A DNA stretch of 64,000 nt, from NCBI RefSeq assembly GCF_900156255.1, contig NZ_FTMK01000012.1:16836-80835 (forward strand). Direction: 5' to 3'. Shown here in pieces: positions 15,077 through 23,849 of this stretch. The translations under genes and the position numbers were made by a program. The first letter of the stretch is position 1, and the number at the start of each line of letters is the position of its first letter. The notes beneath the pieces are model-generated. The model did no database searches and was not told the DNA's origin. It saw only the letters and a list, made by a program, of their open reading frames with translations. The DNA is from Paracoccus thiocyanatus (GTDB taxonomy: Bacteria > Pseudomonadota > Alphaproteobacteria > Rhodobacterales > Rhodobacteraceae).

Positions 15077-16474
15077 ATGGACGCAACCAGCCATATCGCG
15101 ACCACCGGGCACGGACCCGTGTCCGGCCATGCGCACGGCCTGGCCCTTCGGCAGTTGGCGCTTGGCGGCTCGGTGCTGGCCTGGCTTGCCATGTGCGCCG
15201 TCGTCGCCTCGATGCTGGTGCTGAATGCCCGCAACTCGGTCCGGGACGAGACCGAAGGGGCCTTTCGCCTGGCCAATGCCTTTGCCACCCTGCACCTGCC
15301 CACCGCGTTCGAGCGGCGCGACATGCTGGCCGAAGCCGCGCGCATCGCCGCCGAGATCGAGGCGCAGCGCCACCTGTCGGCCGAGTTGCGCGATGCCGCG
15401 GGCAAGCCGGTCGCGCTGGCGCTGCCGCCGCGCCTGCCTTCGGACGGGGTGCCGGGCTGGTTCGCGGCGCTGATCCGCCCCGAAACCCTGCGCGAACTGA
15501 TCCCGGTGTCGCAATATCCCAACCTGCTGGGCGTGCTGGAGATCCGCAGCGATCCGCGCGACGAGATCGTCGAGGCATGGTCGGATTTCCGCCGGCTTAT
15601 GCCGCTTTTGGCTGCGATGGCGCTGGCGGCGATCGGCGTGACCATGGCCATCACCGCGCTGGTGCTGCGGCGGCTGGGACTGCTGGGCGCGGCGCTGGAC
15701 CGGATGCGGGCCGGGGATCTGGACCTGCGCGCACCGGCGTCCGGGCTGGTGGAACTGGCCCGGCTGACCGATGGGGTCAATGCCCTGGCCGCGCATCTGG
15801 CCCAGGAACGGCTGCGCAACCGCCAATTGCAAGACCGGATGCTGACCCTGGCCGAGGCCGAGCGCGCCCGCATCGCCAGCGACCTGCATGACGGGATAGG
15901 CCCGCGGCTTTTCGCCTTGCAGGCCGCGGTGGACCAGGCCGGCCGCGCCGCAGGCCCCGGCCAGCCCCCGGCGTTGGCCGAAGCGCTGGCCGCCGTCAGC
16001 CGCCACGCCCAGGCGATCCGGCAAAGCGCCCGCGCCGCCATCGACGACCTGCGCCTTGCCCCGGCCGAAGGGGCAAGCCTGGCCGAGATGCTGCAAGAGC
16101 TGCTGATCGAATTCGCCGATCTGGCGCCCCAGGCGGATATCGCGCTGGATTGCCCGCCAGATCTGCCCGAACCAGGCGAAGGCGGGCGCATCGCCCTTTA
16201 CCGCTTTGTTCGGGAAAGCGTGCTGAACGCGCTGCGCCACGCCGCCCCGCGCAGGATCACCGTCGCGGTGGCGGGCCGGGATGACGGGCTGGTGGCGCGC
16301 GTCGGCGACGACGGCGCCGGCCCGCCCCCCTCGGGCCGCGCCGGGCTGGGCCAGGCCGGCATGCGCGACCGCGCCAGCGCGCTTGGCGGCACCTATCTTG
16401 CCCCCCGGCGCGAAGCGGGGATGACCGTTACCGAATTTCACCTGCCCTGCCCGAGCAAGGAACCGCACCGATGA
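15077..16474 (+). CDS. NarX-like sensor histidine kinase (HisKA_3)
   Basis: 465 residues. Two membrane helices (about residues 32-53 and 174-198) bracket a periplasmic sensor of about 120 residues, followed by a HAMP region (R-M-R-A-G-D-L-D-L-R-A-P) and the HisKA_3 box A-R-I-A-S-D-L-H-D-G-I-G with H271. The ATPase domain has R-E-S-V-L-N-A-L-R-H-A (N box) and V-G-D-D-G-A-G (G1). Its stop overlaps the response-regulator start (ATGA), so the two form a two-component pair. The sensory signal is unknown; lack of the NarX cysteine-rich module argues against simple nitrate sensing. It might regulate the RND operon 140 bases upstream, which is only inference. Confidence 0.92.
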   Translation: MDATSHIATTGHGPVSGHAHGLALRQLALGGSVLAWLAMCAVVASMLVLNARNSVRDETEGAFRLANAFATLHLPTAFERRDMLAEAARIAAEIEAQRHLSAELRDAAGKPVALALPPRLPSDGVPGWFAALIRPETLRELIPVSQYPNLLGVLEIRSDPRDEIVEAWSDFRRLMPLLAAMALAAIGVTMAITALVLRRLGLLGAALDRMRAGDLDLRAPASGLVELARLTDGVNALAAHLAQERLRNRQLQDRMLTLAEAERARIASDLHDGIGPRLFALQAAVDQAGRAAGPGQPPALAEALAAVSRHAQAIRQSARAAIDDLRLAPAEGASLAEMLQELLIEFADLAPQADIALDCPPDLPEPGEGGRIALYRFVRESVLNALRHAAPRRITVAVAGRDDGLVARVGDDGAGPPPSGRAGLGQAGMRDRASALGGTYLAPRREAGMTVTEFHLPCPSKEPHR

Positions 16475-17166
16475 CAGCCGCCGCCCCGATTGCCCCTGAT
16501 GCCGCGCCCGCCTCTGTGCCCAGCTTGCGGGTGCTGATCGTGGACGACCATCCCGTCGTCGCCGAAGGCTGGGAGCGGATCACCCGCGGGCGGCTGGATT
16601 GCCAGGTCACCGCCGCCGCCACGCCCTTGCAGGGCTGGCGAGCCTGGCGGCGACAGGCCCCGGACGTGATCGTCATGGACCTGACCATGGGCGAGGCGAA
16701 GCTGGCCGGCGCCCGGCTGATCGAGCGGCTGCGCGCCGCCGGGGCCACCCAGCCGGTGCTGGTCTTTACCATGCATCGCAGTCCGATCATCGCCCGCCGC
16801 GCGCTGCAAGCCGGCTGCAACGGCATCATCATGAAGGATTCCCCCTCGGAAGAGATCTGCGAGGCGCTGCGCGTGGTGGCGCAGGGCGGCGACTATGTTC
16901 CCGCGGACCTGGCGCGCAAGATCGCGTTGATGGCCCGGCCCGGCGCCGGCCCGGCGCGCCCGCGCCTGACCCCGCGCGAAACGGACATCCTGCGCGCCAT
17001 CGCCGCCGGGCTGAGCTATCGCGAGATCGCCGCGCGCGAGGGCATCAGCTACAAGACCGTCTCGAATGTCAGCCAGACGCTCAAGGACAAGATGGCGGCG
17101 CAAAGCTTTGCCGATCTGGTCGTCAAGGCCATTCGCCACCTGGAAGAGGCCCGCGACGGGATCTGA
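16471..17166 (+). CDS. NarL/FixJ family response regulator
   Basis: 231 residues: receiver domain (about 20-140) with acidic D-D-H pocket in L-I-V-D-D-H-P-V-V and phospho-acceptor D70 in V-I-V-M-D-L-T-M-G, then a LuxR-type helix-turn-helix (about 165-228) reading L-T-P-R-E-T-D-I-L-R-A-I-A-A-G and Y-R-E-I-A-A-R-E-G-I-S-Y-K-T-V. Cognate partner of the kinase it overlaps. The N-terminal 18 residues are Ala/Pro-rich and variable. Confidence 0.94.
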   Translation: MTAAAPIAPDAAPASVPSLRVLIVDDHPVVAEGWERITRGRLDCQVTAAATPLQGWRAWRRQAPDVIVMDLTMGEAKLAGARLIERLRAAGATQPVLVFTMHRSPIIARRALQAGCNGIIMKDSPSEEICEALRVVAQGGDYVPADLARKIALMARPGAGPARPRLTPRETDILRAIAAGLSYREIAAREGISYKTVSNVSQTLKDKMAAQSFADLVVKAIRHLEEARDGI

Positions 17167-17170
17167 TCCG

Positions 17171-18469
17171 ATGTCACGTTCCTTTTCCCGCCCGCCCCTT
17201 GCCCGCCCGCTGATCGGCACCCGCATCCGCGAGCGCCGCCTGTCGCTGGGCCGGCGCCAGACAGAGGTGGCGGGGCGGGCCCAAATCTCGGCCGCCTATC
17301 TGAACCTGATCGAACACAACCGCCGCCCGGTGGGCGCGGCGCTGTTGTTGCGTCTGGCCGCGGCGCTGGAAATCGACGCCGCCGAACTTGCCTCGGACCG
17401 CGAAGAGGCGCTGGTCGGCGCCCTGCGCGAAGCCGCGGGACGGGCCGCCGAACAGGCGGCGCCCGTCGAGCTGGACCAGATCGCGGAATTTGCCGCCCGC
17501 TTTCCGGGCTGGGCCTGGGCGCTGGCCGCCGCCACGCGCCGCGCCGACGGGCTGGAGCGGCGGCTGGTCGCGCTGTCAGATCGCATGACGCGCGACCCCT
17601 ATCTGCTGACGACGCTGCACGAGGTGCAATCGGCGGTGACCGCCCTGCGCTCGACCGCGTCCATCCTGGCCGAGACCCCCGAGATCGAGGCCGAATGGCG
17701 CGACCGTTTCCACGCCAATCTGGACAGCGACAGCCAGCGCCTGTCGCGCACCGCGCAAGCGCTGGTCGCCTATCTCGACAGTTTCGAGGACGAGGCCGTG
17801 CCCATGTCGCCCCAGGAAGAGGTCGAGGCCTGGATCGCCGCCGGCCAGCCCGATCCCGGCGAGGCTGCGGAACTGGTCTCGGATGCGGCGCGGGTCATGG
17901 CGCAGGCGGTGCTGGCCGCCCAGGCGCGCGACCGCGCGGCGCTGCCCGACGACACGCTGGCTGCCGCGGTCGATGAGGCCGGCGACGAGGCAGGCGATGC
18001 GGGCGGCGACGATCCGGCGGCCCTTGCCGCAAGGCTGGACCGGCCGCTGGACCTGGTGCTGCGCCGGCTGGGCATGCTGCGCCCCGGCCCCTGGGCCGTC
18101 GCGGGGCTGGTGGTCTGCGACGGATCGGGCGCCACGCTGTTTCGCCACATGGCCGCCGGGTTCGAACTGCCCCGGCCGGGCGAAGGCTGCGCGCTTTGGC
18201 CGCTGTTCGAGGCGCTGGCCCAGCCGCAATTGCCGGTGGCGCGGCTGATCGAGACCCCGGCGGGCAACCGCTTTTCCGCCTGGGCCGTGGCCGAGCGGCT
18301 GCTGCCCATGGGCTTTGGCGGCCCGGCGCTCAGCCGGGCGCAGATGCTGATCCGCCCCTGTCCCGGCCGCGATCCGCGCCCGGCGCTGGGGGTGGGGCCG
18401 GCTTGCCGCATCTGTCCGCGCCCCGCCTGCCCGGCCCGGCACGAACCCTCGATCCTGGGTCCGCTGTGA
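17171..18469 (+). CDS. XRE family regulator of the short-chain fatty acyl (ScfR/DUF2083) type
   Basis: 432 residues. An N-terminal XRE helix-turn-helix (about 15-75) has R-R-Q-T-E-V-A-G-R-A-Q-I-S-A-A-Y-L-N-L-I-E-H-N-R-R-P spread over residues 35-62. A middle segment (T-L-H-E-V-Q-S-A-V-T-A-L-R-S-T) resembles a histidine-kinase dimerisation helix but has no ATPase domain. The C-terminal DUF2083-like domain ends with a cysteine cluster (C-R-I-C-P-R-P-A-C-P-A-R-H). Such regulators act on glyoxylate/methylcitrate or propionate genes elsewhere. It begins four bases after the response-regulator stop, so may be co-transcribed. Confidence 0.85.
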   Translation: MSRSFSRPPLARPLIGTRIRERRLSLGRRQTEVAGRAQISAAYLNLIEHNRRPVGAALLLRLAAALEIDAAELASDREEALVGALREAAGRAAEQAAPVELDQIAEFAARFPGWAWALAAATRRADGLERRLVALSDRMTRDPYLLTTLHEVQSAVTALRSTASILAETPEIEAEWRDRFHANLDSDSQRLSRTAQALVAYLDSFEDEAVPMSPQEEVEAWIAAGQPDPGEAAELVSDAARVMAQAVLAAQARDRAALPDDTLAAAVDEAGDEAGDAGGDDPAALAARLDRPLDLVLRRLGMLRPGPWAVAGLVVCDGSGATLFRHMAAGFELPRPGEGCALWPLFEALAQPQLPVARLIETPAGNRFSAWAVAERLLPMGFGGPALSRAQMLIRPCPGRDPRPALGVGPACRICPRPACPARHEPSILGPL

Positions 18470-18486
18470 CGCAGCCGGACCCGGTT

Positions 18487-18515
18487 TTGACAATACCGCA
18501 TTGCGCCGCCATGAT
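18487..18515 (+). promoter_or_regulatory. Promoter of the lone receiver gene
   Basis: TTGACA (18487-18492), 17-base spacer, CATGAT (18510-18515). A consensus -35 is rare in this DNA. It is 17 bases past the stop of the preceding regulator. Confidence 0.55.
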
Positions 18516-18542
18516 CTGCACAAAGCCGCAGGAGTGCCGAGC

Positions 18543-18923
18543 GTGACCGCAACCGTCGATGTGCTGCTGATCGAGGACGAGCCCAGCATCGCCGAAGCGG
18601 TTCGTTTCATCCTGTCGCGCGAAGGCTGGCGATGCGAGCAATGGCCCGAGGGCAGCGGCGCGCTTCAGCGCATCCGCGGTCTGGCGCCGCGGATGGTGAT
18701 TTTGGACGTGATGCTGCCCGGCCGCAGCGGTGCCGAGGTATTGGCCGATCTGCGCGCCGATCCCGATCTGCGGGCGCTGCCGGTGCTGCTGCTTAGCGCG
18801 CGCGGCATGGCGAACCTGCCCCAGGGCGCCGACAGGACGCTGGCCAAGCCCTTTGCCAATGCCGACCTGCGCGCCATGGTGCGCGAGCTTCTGGACGCGG
18901 GCCAGGGCGCGGCCGGACAATGA
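18543..18923 (+). CDS. Single-domain response regulator (receiver only)
   Basis: 126 residues, entirely a CheY-like receiver: L-L-I-E-D-E-P-S-I-A-E-A near residue 7, D55 in V-I-L-D-V-M-L-P-G, L-L-S-A-R-G near 85 and the K-P-F motif near 103. No output domain. The GTG start at 18543 is chosen because AGGAG lies 8 bases upstream; an in-frame ATG at 18501 lies within the promoter. It may relay phosphate to another protein. Its neighbour on the 3' side is a FliM-like switch protein, so a CheY-like role in motility is possible but unproved. Confidence 0.85.
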   Translation: MTATVDVLLIEDEPSIAEAVRFILSREGWRCEQWPEGSGALQRIRGLAPRMVILDVMLPGRSGAEVLADLRADPDLRALPVLLLSARGMANLPQGADRTLAKPFANADLRAMVRELLDAGQGAAGQ

Positions 18924-19074
18924 CCGGCTGACCGCGCCATGCTTTCCTGGACCGGGTCATGTCGCGATCTGCCGCGGCCGGGCCGCGGCGAAAATGTCGA
19001 AAATGCGGCAGGTTAAACCTTTTCGCAACCAGTCCGTGCCATGTTGCGCAAAAGGCAGCTTTGATTCGGACAGC

Positions 19075-20238
19075 ATGGACAGCGCAGAAAGCCAACGACC
19101 GGGCGAACCGGAACAGGCCGGGACGGAACGGGACGGGCCGGCGGCCGCCTCGGGCCGGGTGCTGCGCCGCTGGATCGCAAAGCGCGACCACATGCGCAGC
19201 ATGGCCGGCCCCTCGCCGCGCCAGGCGGCCGAATTCCGGCTGGAACGCGCCGCGGCGACGGCCCTGGCCCGTGCGGCCGAAAATCAGCTTCACCTGCCGG
19301 TCTTTGTCGAAAAGCTGGAACGAAGCACCATCACCTTGGCCGAACTGCCCGAGCTTTTGCCCGAACGCGCCTTGCTTGCGCTGGTCGGCGGCCGGCGCGA
19401 CGCGCTTGGCGTGGTGGCGATCTGTCCGGGCCTTCTGGCCTCGCTGATCGAGATGCAGGCGATCGGCCGCGTGACATCGCGCCCCGCGCAGCCGCGCCGG
19501 CCCACGCGCACCGATGCCACCATCTCGGCCGATTTCGTGAATGCCTTGCTGGCGGAACTGGGACGCGAATGCGCGACGGCGGCCGGTTGCCCGGATTTCG
19601 GCGCCTTTCGCTATGTCACCTATATGGACGATCCGCGCCCGCTAACGGTCACGCTGGAAGATGGCGAAATGACCCGGCTGTGCTTTCACCTGCGCACGGG
19701 CACCGGCGGGCAGCGCGACGGACAGCTGATGATCGCCCTGCCGGCGGAAACCGGCACGGGCCGCGCGCCGGCCGCGGACGGCCAGCCGCAATTGCCGGCG
19801 CTGCAAGCCGCCATGCCGGCGGCGGCGGCGGTCCCGGCATCCCTGGCCGCGGCGGTGCAGGATGCGCCGATCCGGCTGACCGGCATTCTGGCGCGGCGCC
19901 GGCTCAGCCTGCATCAGTTGCGCGGGCTGACGCCGGGCGCGCTGCTGCCGCTGCCGCAATCCGTGCTGGACGAAGCCTGGGTGGAAACGGCGCAAGGCCA
20001 GCTTCTGGCCCGCGGCCGGCTTGGCGAAAAGGACGGCTTCCACGCCATCCGCCTGCGCGATGCCGGCCAGCATGGCGCCGCGGCAGATCCGGGCGCGGAT
20101 GGCTGGCGCGCGGGATGCACGGCGCTGCACCAGGACCCGCCGCAGCCAGCCGGCGCGGACCTGCCCCCGGCCGATCTGGACGATCCCGACGCCTTCCGCA
20201 TGGCCCAGCCGATGCCGCCTTTGGCCAAGCCCGGCTAA
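19075..20238 (+). CDS. FliM/FliN-family flagellar motor switch-like protein
   Basis: 387 residues. The middle (about 95-260) resembles the divergent FliM domain of Rhodobacteraceae (L-A-R-A-A-E-N-Q-L, D-F-V-N-A-L-L-A-E-L) and the C-terminal part has a SpoA domain: P-I-R-L-T-G-I-L-A-R-R-R-L-S-L, L-T-P-G-A-L-L-P-L-P, then L-L-A-R-G-R-L-G-E-K. The long Pro/Ala/Asp-rich tail after residue 345 is unusual. FliM forms the C-ring that receives CheY-P and sets rotation direction. The main flagellar cluster lies 32 kb away. The start is set by the first ATG compatible with the conserved region (MDSAESQRPG). A GANTC site (GATTC, 19063-19067) lies just upstream. Confidence 0.75.
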   Translation: MDSAESQRPGEPEQAGTERDGPAAASGRVLRRWIAKRDHMRSMAGPSPRQAAEFRLERAAATALARAAENQLHLPVFVEKLERSTITLAELPELLPERALLALVGGRRDALGVVAICPGLLASLIEMQAIGRVTSRPAQPRRPTRTDATISADFVNALLAELGRECATAAGCPDFGAFRYVTYMDDPRPLTVTLEDGEMTRLCFHLRTGTGGQRDGQLMIALPAETGTGRAPAADGQPQLPALQAAMPAAAAVPASLAAAVQDAPIRLTGILARRRLSLHQLRGLTPGALLPLPQSVLDEAWVETAQGQLLARGRLGEKDGFHAIRLRDAGQHGAAADPGADGWRAGCTALHQDPPQPAGADLPPADLDDPDAFRMAQPMPPLAKPG

Positions 20239-20352
20239 GCTTCGCGATGCCGGACCGGGCCGCGATTGCCGCAATCGGGCGACTTTTCCCGCAAATAGCG
20301 TCCCCCATGCCGATATCCGGCCGCAGAATGGCCCGGCAAGTCCAGATTCCCC

Positions 20353-20381
20353 TTGAAAAACCGCCCGGCTGGACGCATGTA
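20353..20381 (+). promoter_or_regulatory. Possible infA promoter
   Basis: TTGAAA (20353-20358) and CATGTA (20376-20381) with 17 bases between, 44 bases before the ATG. The -10 is weak. Confidence 0.3.
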
Positions 20382-20424
20382 GCTTGCGCCCGCCCCAGCC
20401 GCGGGTCACCCTACAGGAGAGAAC

Positions 20425-20643
20425 ATGGCCAAGGAAGAAATGCTCGAATTTCCCGGCGTCGTGAAGGAACTCCTGCCGAACGCGACATTCCGGGTCGAGC
20501 TAGAGAACGGCCATGAGATCATCGCGCATATGGCAGGAAAGATGCGCAAGAACCGCATCCGCGTCCTCGCTGGCGACAAGGTTCAGGTGGAAATGAACAC
20601 CTATGACCTCACGAAGGGGCGTATCAATTACCGCTTCAAGTAA
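20425..20643 (+). CDS. infA: Translation initiation factor IF-1
   Basis: 72 residues ([20 protein letters not shown] to the end G-R-I-N-Y-R-F-K), the exact length and ends of IF-1. The S1-like OB fold covers the whole protein. IF-1 occupies the ribosomal A site during initiation. AGGAGAG precedes the ATG. It is followed by maf, the RNase E/G gene and yacG, a common alphaproteobacterial order. Confidence 0.98.
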   Translation: MAKEEMLEFPGVVKELLPNATFRVELENGHEIIAHMAGKMRKNRIRVLAGDKVQVEMNTYDLTKGRINYRFK

Positions 20644-20668
20644 GACCGGCGCCGATCCGGCATCCGGC

Positions 20669-21313
20669 ATGACGCATGCGATGCCCGGCGACGCGACACC
20701 CGGCCCGGCCGCCCTCGGCCGCCCTTCGGGGCAAGACCGGCCGACGCTGATCCTGGGCTCGGCCAGCCCGCGTCGGCAAGAACTTCTGGCCCAGATCGGC
20801 ATCCGGCCCGACCGGATCCTTGCGGCGGAAATCGACGAGACCCCGCATCGCGGCGAAAGCCCCCCCGCCTATGTCCGCCGCATGGCGCGCGAGAAATCCG
20901 CGGCGCTGGCCGGCCATGGCCGCGACGCGGTGCTATGTGCCGACACCGCGGTGGTTGCGGGGCGCCGCATCCTTGGCAAGCCCGCCGACAGCCACGAGGC
21001 GGCGCAGTATCTGCGCCTGCTGTCCGGTCGCCGCCACCGGGTTCTGACCGCGGTCGCGCTGGCCCATGGCGGCCGGCTGCGCGAAAGACTGGTGGAAACC
21101 ACGATCCGCTTTCGCCCGCTGTCGGCGGCCGAAATCGAAGCCTATCTGGCCACCGGCGAATGGCAGGGCAAGGCCGGCGGCTATGCCATCCAGGGCCGTG
21201 CCGCGGCTTTCGCGCTGTGGATGCAGGGCTCTTATACCGGCGTGGTCGGCCTGCCGCTGGCCGAAACCGCGGTCTTGCTGGCCGCCATCGGCATCAGGGG
21301 GGACGCAGCATGA
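20669..21313 (+). CDS. maf: Maf-like nucleotide pyrophosphatase
   Basis: 214 residues. After a variable N-terminal 25 residues it shows [14 protein letters not shown], the E-I-D-E-T segment and C-A-D-T-A-V-V-A-G (catalytic Asp), then G-K-P-A-D and G-Y-A-I-Q-G-R-A-A. Maf enzymes hydrolyse non-canonical or excess nucleoside triphosphates. Starts at 20669 or 20681 are both possible. The stop overlaps the next start (ATGA). Confidence 0.93.
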   Translation: MTHAMPGDATPGPAALGRPSGQDRPTLILGSASPRRQELLAQIGIRPDRILAAEIDETPHRGESPPAYVRRMAREKSAALAGHGRDAVLCADTAVVAGRRILGKPADSHEAAQYLRLLSGRRHRVLTAVALAHGGRLRERLVETTIRFRPLSAAEIEAYLATGEWQGKAGGYAIQGRAAAFALWMQGSYTGVVGLPLAETAVLLAAIGIRGDAA

Positions 21314-22371
21314 AGGGCCGTCAAATTGTCCTGGGCCGGATGTTCGGCCGCGACGCCGCGGCGCTGATGCAGGACGGCCGGCTTGAGGATTTGATCGTCG
21401 ACCCGGTCGGCGCGGCGCCCTTGGCCCCCGGCGCGATCTGCCGGGCCAAGGTGGACCGGCTGGTCAAGGGCCAGGGCGGCGTCTTCCTGCGCCTGCCCCA
21501 GGGCGCCCGCGGCTTCCTGCGCGACCGCTCCGGCCTGCGCGAAGGGCAGTCGCTGCTGGTGCAGGTCAGCGGCAGCGCCGAGGAGGGCAAGGCCGTGCCG
21601 GTTTCCTCTCGGCTGAATTTCCGCGGCCGGCATGTGATCGTGACCCCCGGCATTCCCGGCGTGAACGTCTCGCGCCGCATCCGCGATACGGCGCTGCGCG
21701 AGGCGCTGGCGGGGTTGGGCGAAGCCGCCCTGGCCGGCATGGCCGATCCACCGGGCCTGGTCTTTCGCAGCATGGCGGCCATGGCCGGGGATGACGAAAT
21801 CGCCGCCGAACTGGCCCGGCTTCTGGACCTGGCGCAAACCGTGCTGTCGGATCGAGAGGGCGCGCCGGAACTGTTGCTGGACGCGCCCGAACCGGCCGAG
21901 CTGGCCTGGTATGATTGGGCCGATCCGCCGCCTGACGATGTCCTGGAGCGTCCCGACGCCTTCGAGATCAGCGGGGCCGAGGCCGCGGTTCTCGACCTGC
22001 TGGACCCCCACGTCGATCTGGGTGGCGGCGCCTGGGCCGAGATCGAGCCGTTGCGCGCGCTGGTCGCCATCGACGTCAATACCGGCGCCGATCATTCGCC
22101 GGCAGCCGGGCTCAAGGCCAATATCGCCCTGGGCCGCGACCTGCCGCGGCAATTGCGCCTGCGCGGCCTGGGCGGCCAGGTGGTCGTCGATTTCGCGCCC
22201 ATGCCCAAGCGCGACCGCGGGACGCTGGAGCAGGTGCTGCGCGCCGCATTCCGTTCGGAATCGGCCGAGACGGTGCTGATCGGCTGGACGGCGATGGGGC
22301 TTTACGAGATCAGCCGCAAGCGCGACCGCATCGCGTTGGCGCGGCTGGCACAGACCGAGGGAATGGCATGA
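21310..22371 (+). CDS. Ribonuclease E/G family protein, short form
   Basis: 353 residues. The N-terminus ([20 protein letters not shown]) and an S1-like part near residues 37-75 ([15 protein letters not shown]) are followed by the catalytic region, where metal-binding aspartates D255 (V-A-I-D-V-N-T-G-A) and D294 (V-V-D-F-A-P-M) are kept. It lacks the zinc-link cysteines and C-terminal scaffold of RNase E and is shorter than RNase G (about 490 residues). It probably processes RNA endonucleolytically. Position between maf and yacG is conserved in relatives. Confidence 0.88.
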   Translation: MKGRQIVLGRMFGRDAAALMQDGRLEDLIVDPVGAAPLAPGAICRAKVDRLVKGQGGVFLRLPQGARGFLRDRSGLREGQSLLVQVSGSAEEGKAVPVSSRLNFRGRHVIVTPGIPGVNVSRRIRDTALREALAGLGEAALAGMADPPGLVFRSMAAMAGDDEIAAELARLLDLAQTVLSDREGAPELLLDAPEPAELAWYDWADPPPDDVLERPDAFEISGAEAAVLDLLDPHVDLGGGAWAEIEPLRALVAIDVNTGADHSPAAGLKANIALGRDLPRQLRLRGLGGQVVVDFAPMPKRDRGTLEQVLRAAFRSESAETVLIGWTAMGLYEISRKRDRIALARLAQTEGMA

Positions 22372-22517
22372 AATGCCCGATCTGCGGCAAGCCCGCCACC
22401 GAACGCTATCGCCCGTTCTGTTCACGCCGCTGTGCGGATGTGGATCTGGCGCATTGGCTGCGCGGCGACTATCGCATCCCCGCCGAGCCGGCCGAGGACA
22501 AGCAAGGCGACGAGTGA
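22368..22517 (+). CDS. yacG: DNA gyrase inhibitor YacG (zinc-binding)
   Basis: 49 residues, [20 protein letters not shown] then R-C-A-D-V-D-L-A-H-W-L. Four cysteines (C3, C6, C18, C22) form the YacG zinc site, and D-L-A-x-W is the family marker. YacG binds GyrB and lowers gyrase activity. The ATG overlaps the RNase gene stop (ATGA). Confidence 0.93.
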   Translation: MKCPICGKPATERYRPFCSRRCADVDLAHWLRGDYRIPAEPAEDKQGDE

Positions 22518-22535
22518 AAATTTTGTTTTTGACTC

Positions 22536-22564
22536 TGGACATGGCTCGGCCCCTGCCATAACAA
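22536..22564 (+). promoter_or_regulatory. Promoter of tRNA-Phe
   Basis: TGGACA (22536-22541) and TAACAA (22559-22564) with a 17-base spacer, about 28 bases before the tRNA. Confidence 0.4.
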
Positions 22565-22592
22565 CACGCCAGTCCGAAGCAGACGCTCCGGC

Positions 22593-22668
22593 GCCCGGAT
22601 AGCTCAGTTGGTAGAGCAGCGGATTGAAAATCCGCGTGTCGGCGGTTCAAATCCGTCTCCGGGCACCA
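22593..22668 (+). tRNA. tRNA-Phe (anticodon GAA)
   Basis: 76 bases with encoded CCA. Acceptor GCCCGGA pairs with TCCGGGC; D-arm AGCTCAGTTGGTAGAGC; anticodon stem GCGGA/TCCGC with loop TTGAAAA; T-loop TTCAAAT. Confidence 0.97.
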
Positions 22669-22747
22669 TCCAATCCCTGAAATGGCGACCTGCAAGGCTA
22701 AGCATCTTGTCGTGCCTGTCGGCGGCAGGCGGTTTTCCCGAATCGCC

Positions 22748-22840
22748 TCAAGGCCGGACCAGCAGCGCCAGAACCGCCAGCACCGCCGGCCCCAGGCACC
22801 ACAGCAGCACGAACCAGCCGATGCGACATAGCCAGCGCAT
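22748..22840 (-). CDS. DUF2474 small membrane protein of the bd oxidase operon
   Basis: 30 residues: MRWLCRIGWFVLLWCLGPAV followed by L-A-V-L-A-L-L-V-R-P. One membrane helix with the W-F-V-L-L-W-x-x-G signature of DUF2474, found after cytochrome bd genes and likely playing the part CydX plays in E. coli, stabilising the oxidase. The ATG shares a base with the cioB stop (TGATG). Confidence 0.85.
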   Translation of the reverse strand: MRWLCRIGWFVLLWCLGPAVLAVLALLVRP

Positions 22841-23847
22841 CAGTGATAGCCCTCCTCGGGGCGGATCTTGCCGTGAAACACCCAATAGGCATAGGCGGTA
22901 TAGGCCAGGATGATCGGGATCAGCACCGCCGTGCCCACCAGCGCAAAGCGCAGGCTGTCATCCGGCGCTGCCGCCTCGGCAATGCCAAGCGAGGGGGGCA
23001 CGATCATCGGGTAGAAGCTGATCCCGATGCCGATATAGGCCCAGACGAAAAGCCCAAGCGCGCACAGGAACGGCGCCAGCTCCTCGCCCCGCGCAAGCCC
23101 GCGCCACAGCCGCCAGGCGGTCGCCAGCACCAGGGCCGGCACCGCGACGGAATAGAGCGCGCTTGGCCAGCGGAACCAGCGCGCGGCATAGGTCGGATCC
23201 TGCAAGGGCGTCAGGATGCTGACCAGCCCCAACATGGCCAGCGTCGCCAGTGCGGCCGGGCGGGCCAGGGCGCGCATATGCTGCTGGATGCGGCCCTGAA
23301 GCTTGAGGTTCAGCCAGGTCGCCCCCAGCAGGGCATAGCCGATCAGCAGCGCCACGCCGGTCAGCAGCGAAAAGGCGGTCAGCCAGTCCCACCAGCCCCC
23401 CGCATAGGCGCGGTCCTGGACCGCGATGCCCTGGACCAGCGCGCCCAGCGCGACGCCCTGCGCCAGTGCCGCCGCCACCGAACCGCCGAAAAAGCCGAAG
23501 TCCCAGACCCGCTTCCAGCGGCGGGTGCGCCAGCGATATTCAAAGGCTACGCCGCGAAAGATCAGCGCCAGCAGCATCACGATGATGGGCGCATAAAGCG
23601 CCGGCATGACGACGGCATAGGCCAGGGGAAATACCGCAAACAGCCCGCCTCCGCCCAGCACCAGCCAGGTTTCGTTGCCGTCCCAGACCGGCGCGACCGA
23701 GTTCATCATCACGTCGCGCTCGCCCTCGTCATGGGCAAAGGGAAACAGGATGCCGATCCCCAGGTCAAACCCGTCCAGGATGACATAGACCAGCACCGCA
23801 AAGGCGATGATCCCCGCCCAGATAAAGGAAAGATCCAGTCCGAACAT
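22840..23847 (-). CDS. cioB: Cytochrome bd-type quinol oxidase subunit II (CIO type)
   Basis: 335 residues, about eight helices. It starts MFGLDLSFIWAGIIAFAVLV, followed by Y-V-I-L-D-G-F-D-L-G-I-G and later V-A-P-V-W-D-G-N-E-T-W, the conserved subunit II motifs. With CioA it oxidises quinol and reduces oxygen to water without pumping protons, favoured at low oxygen or when other oxidases are inhibited. The start at 23847 is two bases after the cioA stop, with AGAGGAT upstream. A longer upstream frame overlaps cioA and is rejected. Confidence 0.95.
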   Translation of the reverse strand: MFGLDLSFIWAGIIAFAVLVYVILDGFDLGIGILFPFAHDEGERDVMMNSVAPVWDGNETWLVLGGGGLFAVFPLAYAVVMPALYAPIIVMLLALIFRGVAFEYRWRTRRWKRVWDFGFFGGSVAAALAQGVALGALVQGIAVQDRAYAGGWWDWLTAFSLLTGVALLIGYALLGATWLNLKLQGRIQQHMRALARPAALATLAMLGLVSILTPLQDPTYAARWFRWPSALYSVAVPALVLATAWRLWRGLARGEELAPFLCALGLFVWAYIGIGISFYPMIVPPSLGIAEAAAPDDSLRFALVGTAVLIPIILAYTAYAYWVFHGKIRPEEGYH

Positions 23848-23849
23848 GG

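Noticed and set aside
11884..16191. A minus-strand open frame of about 1435 codons across the RND pump and kinase genes
   Set aside because: It is the complement shadow of highly GC-biased plus-strand genes; the text is Arg/His/Gln/Gly-rich with no family features, while the plus strand encodes complete RND and kinase proteins.
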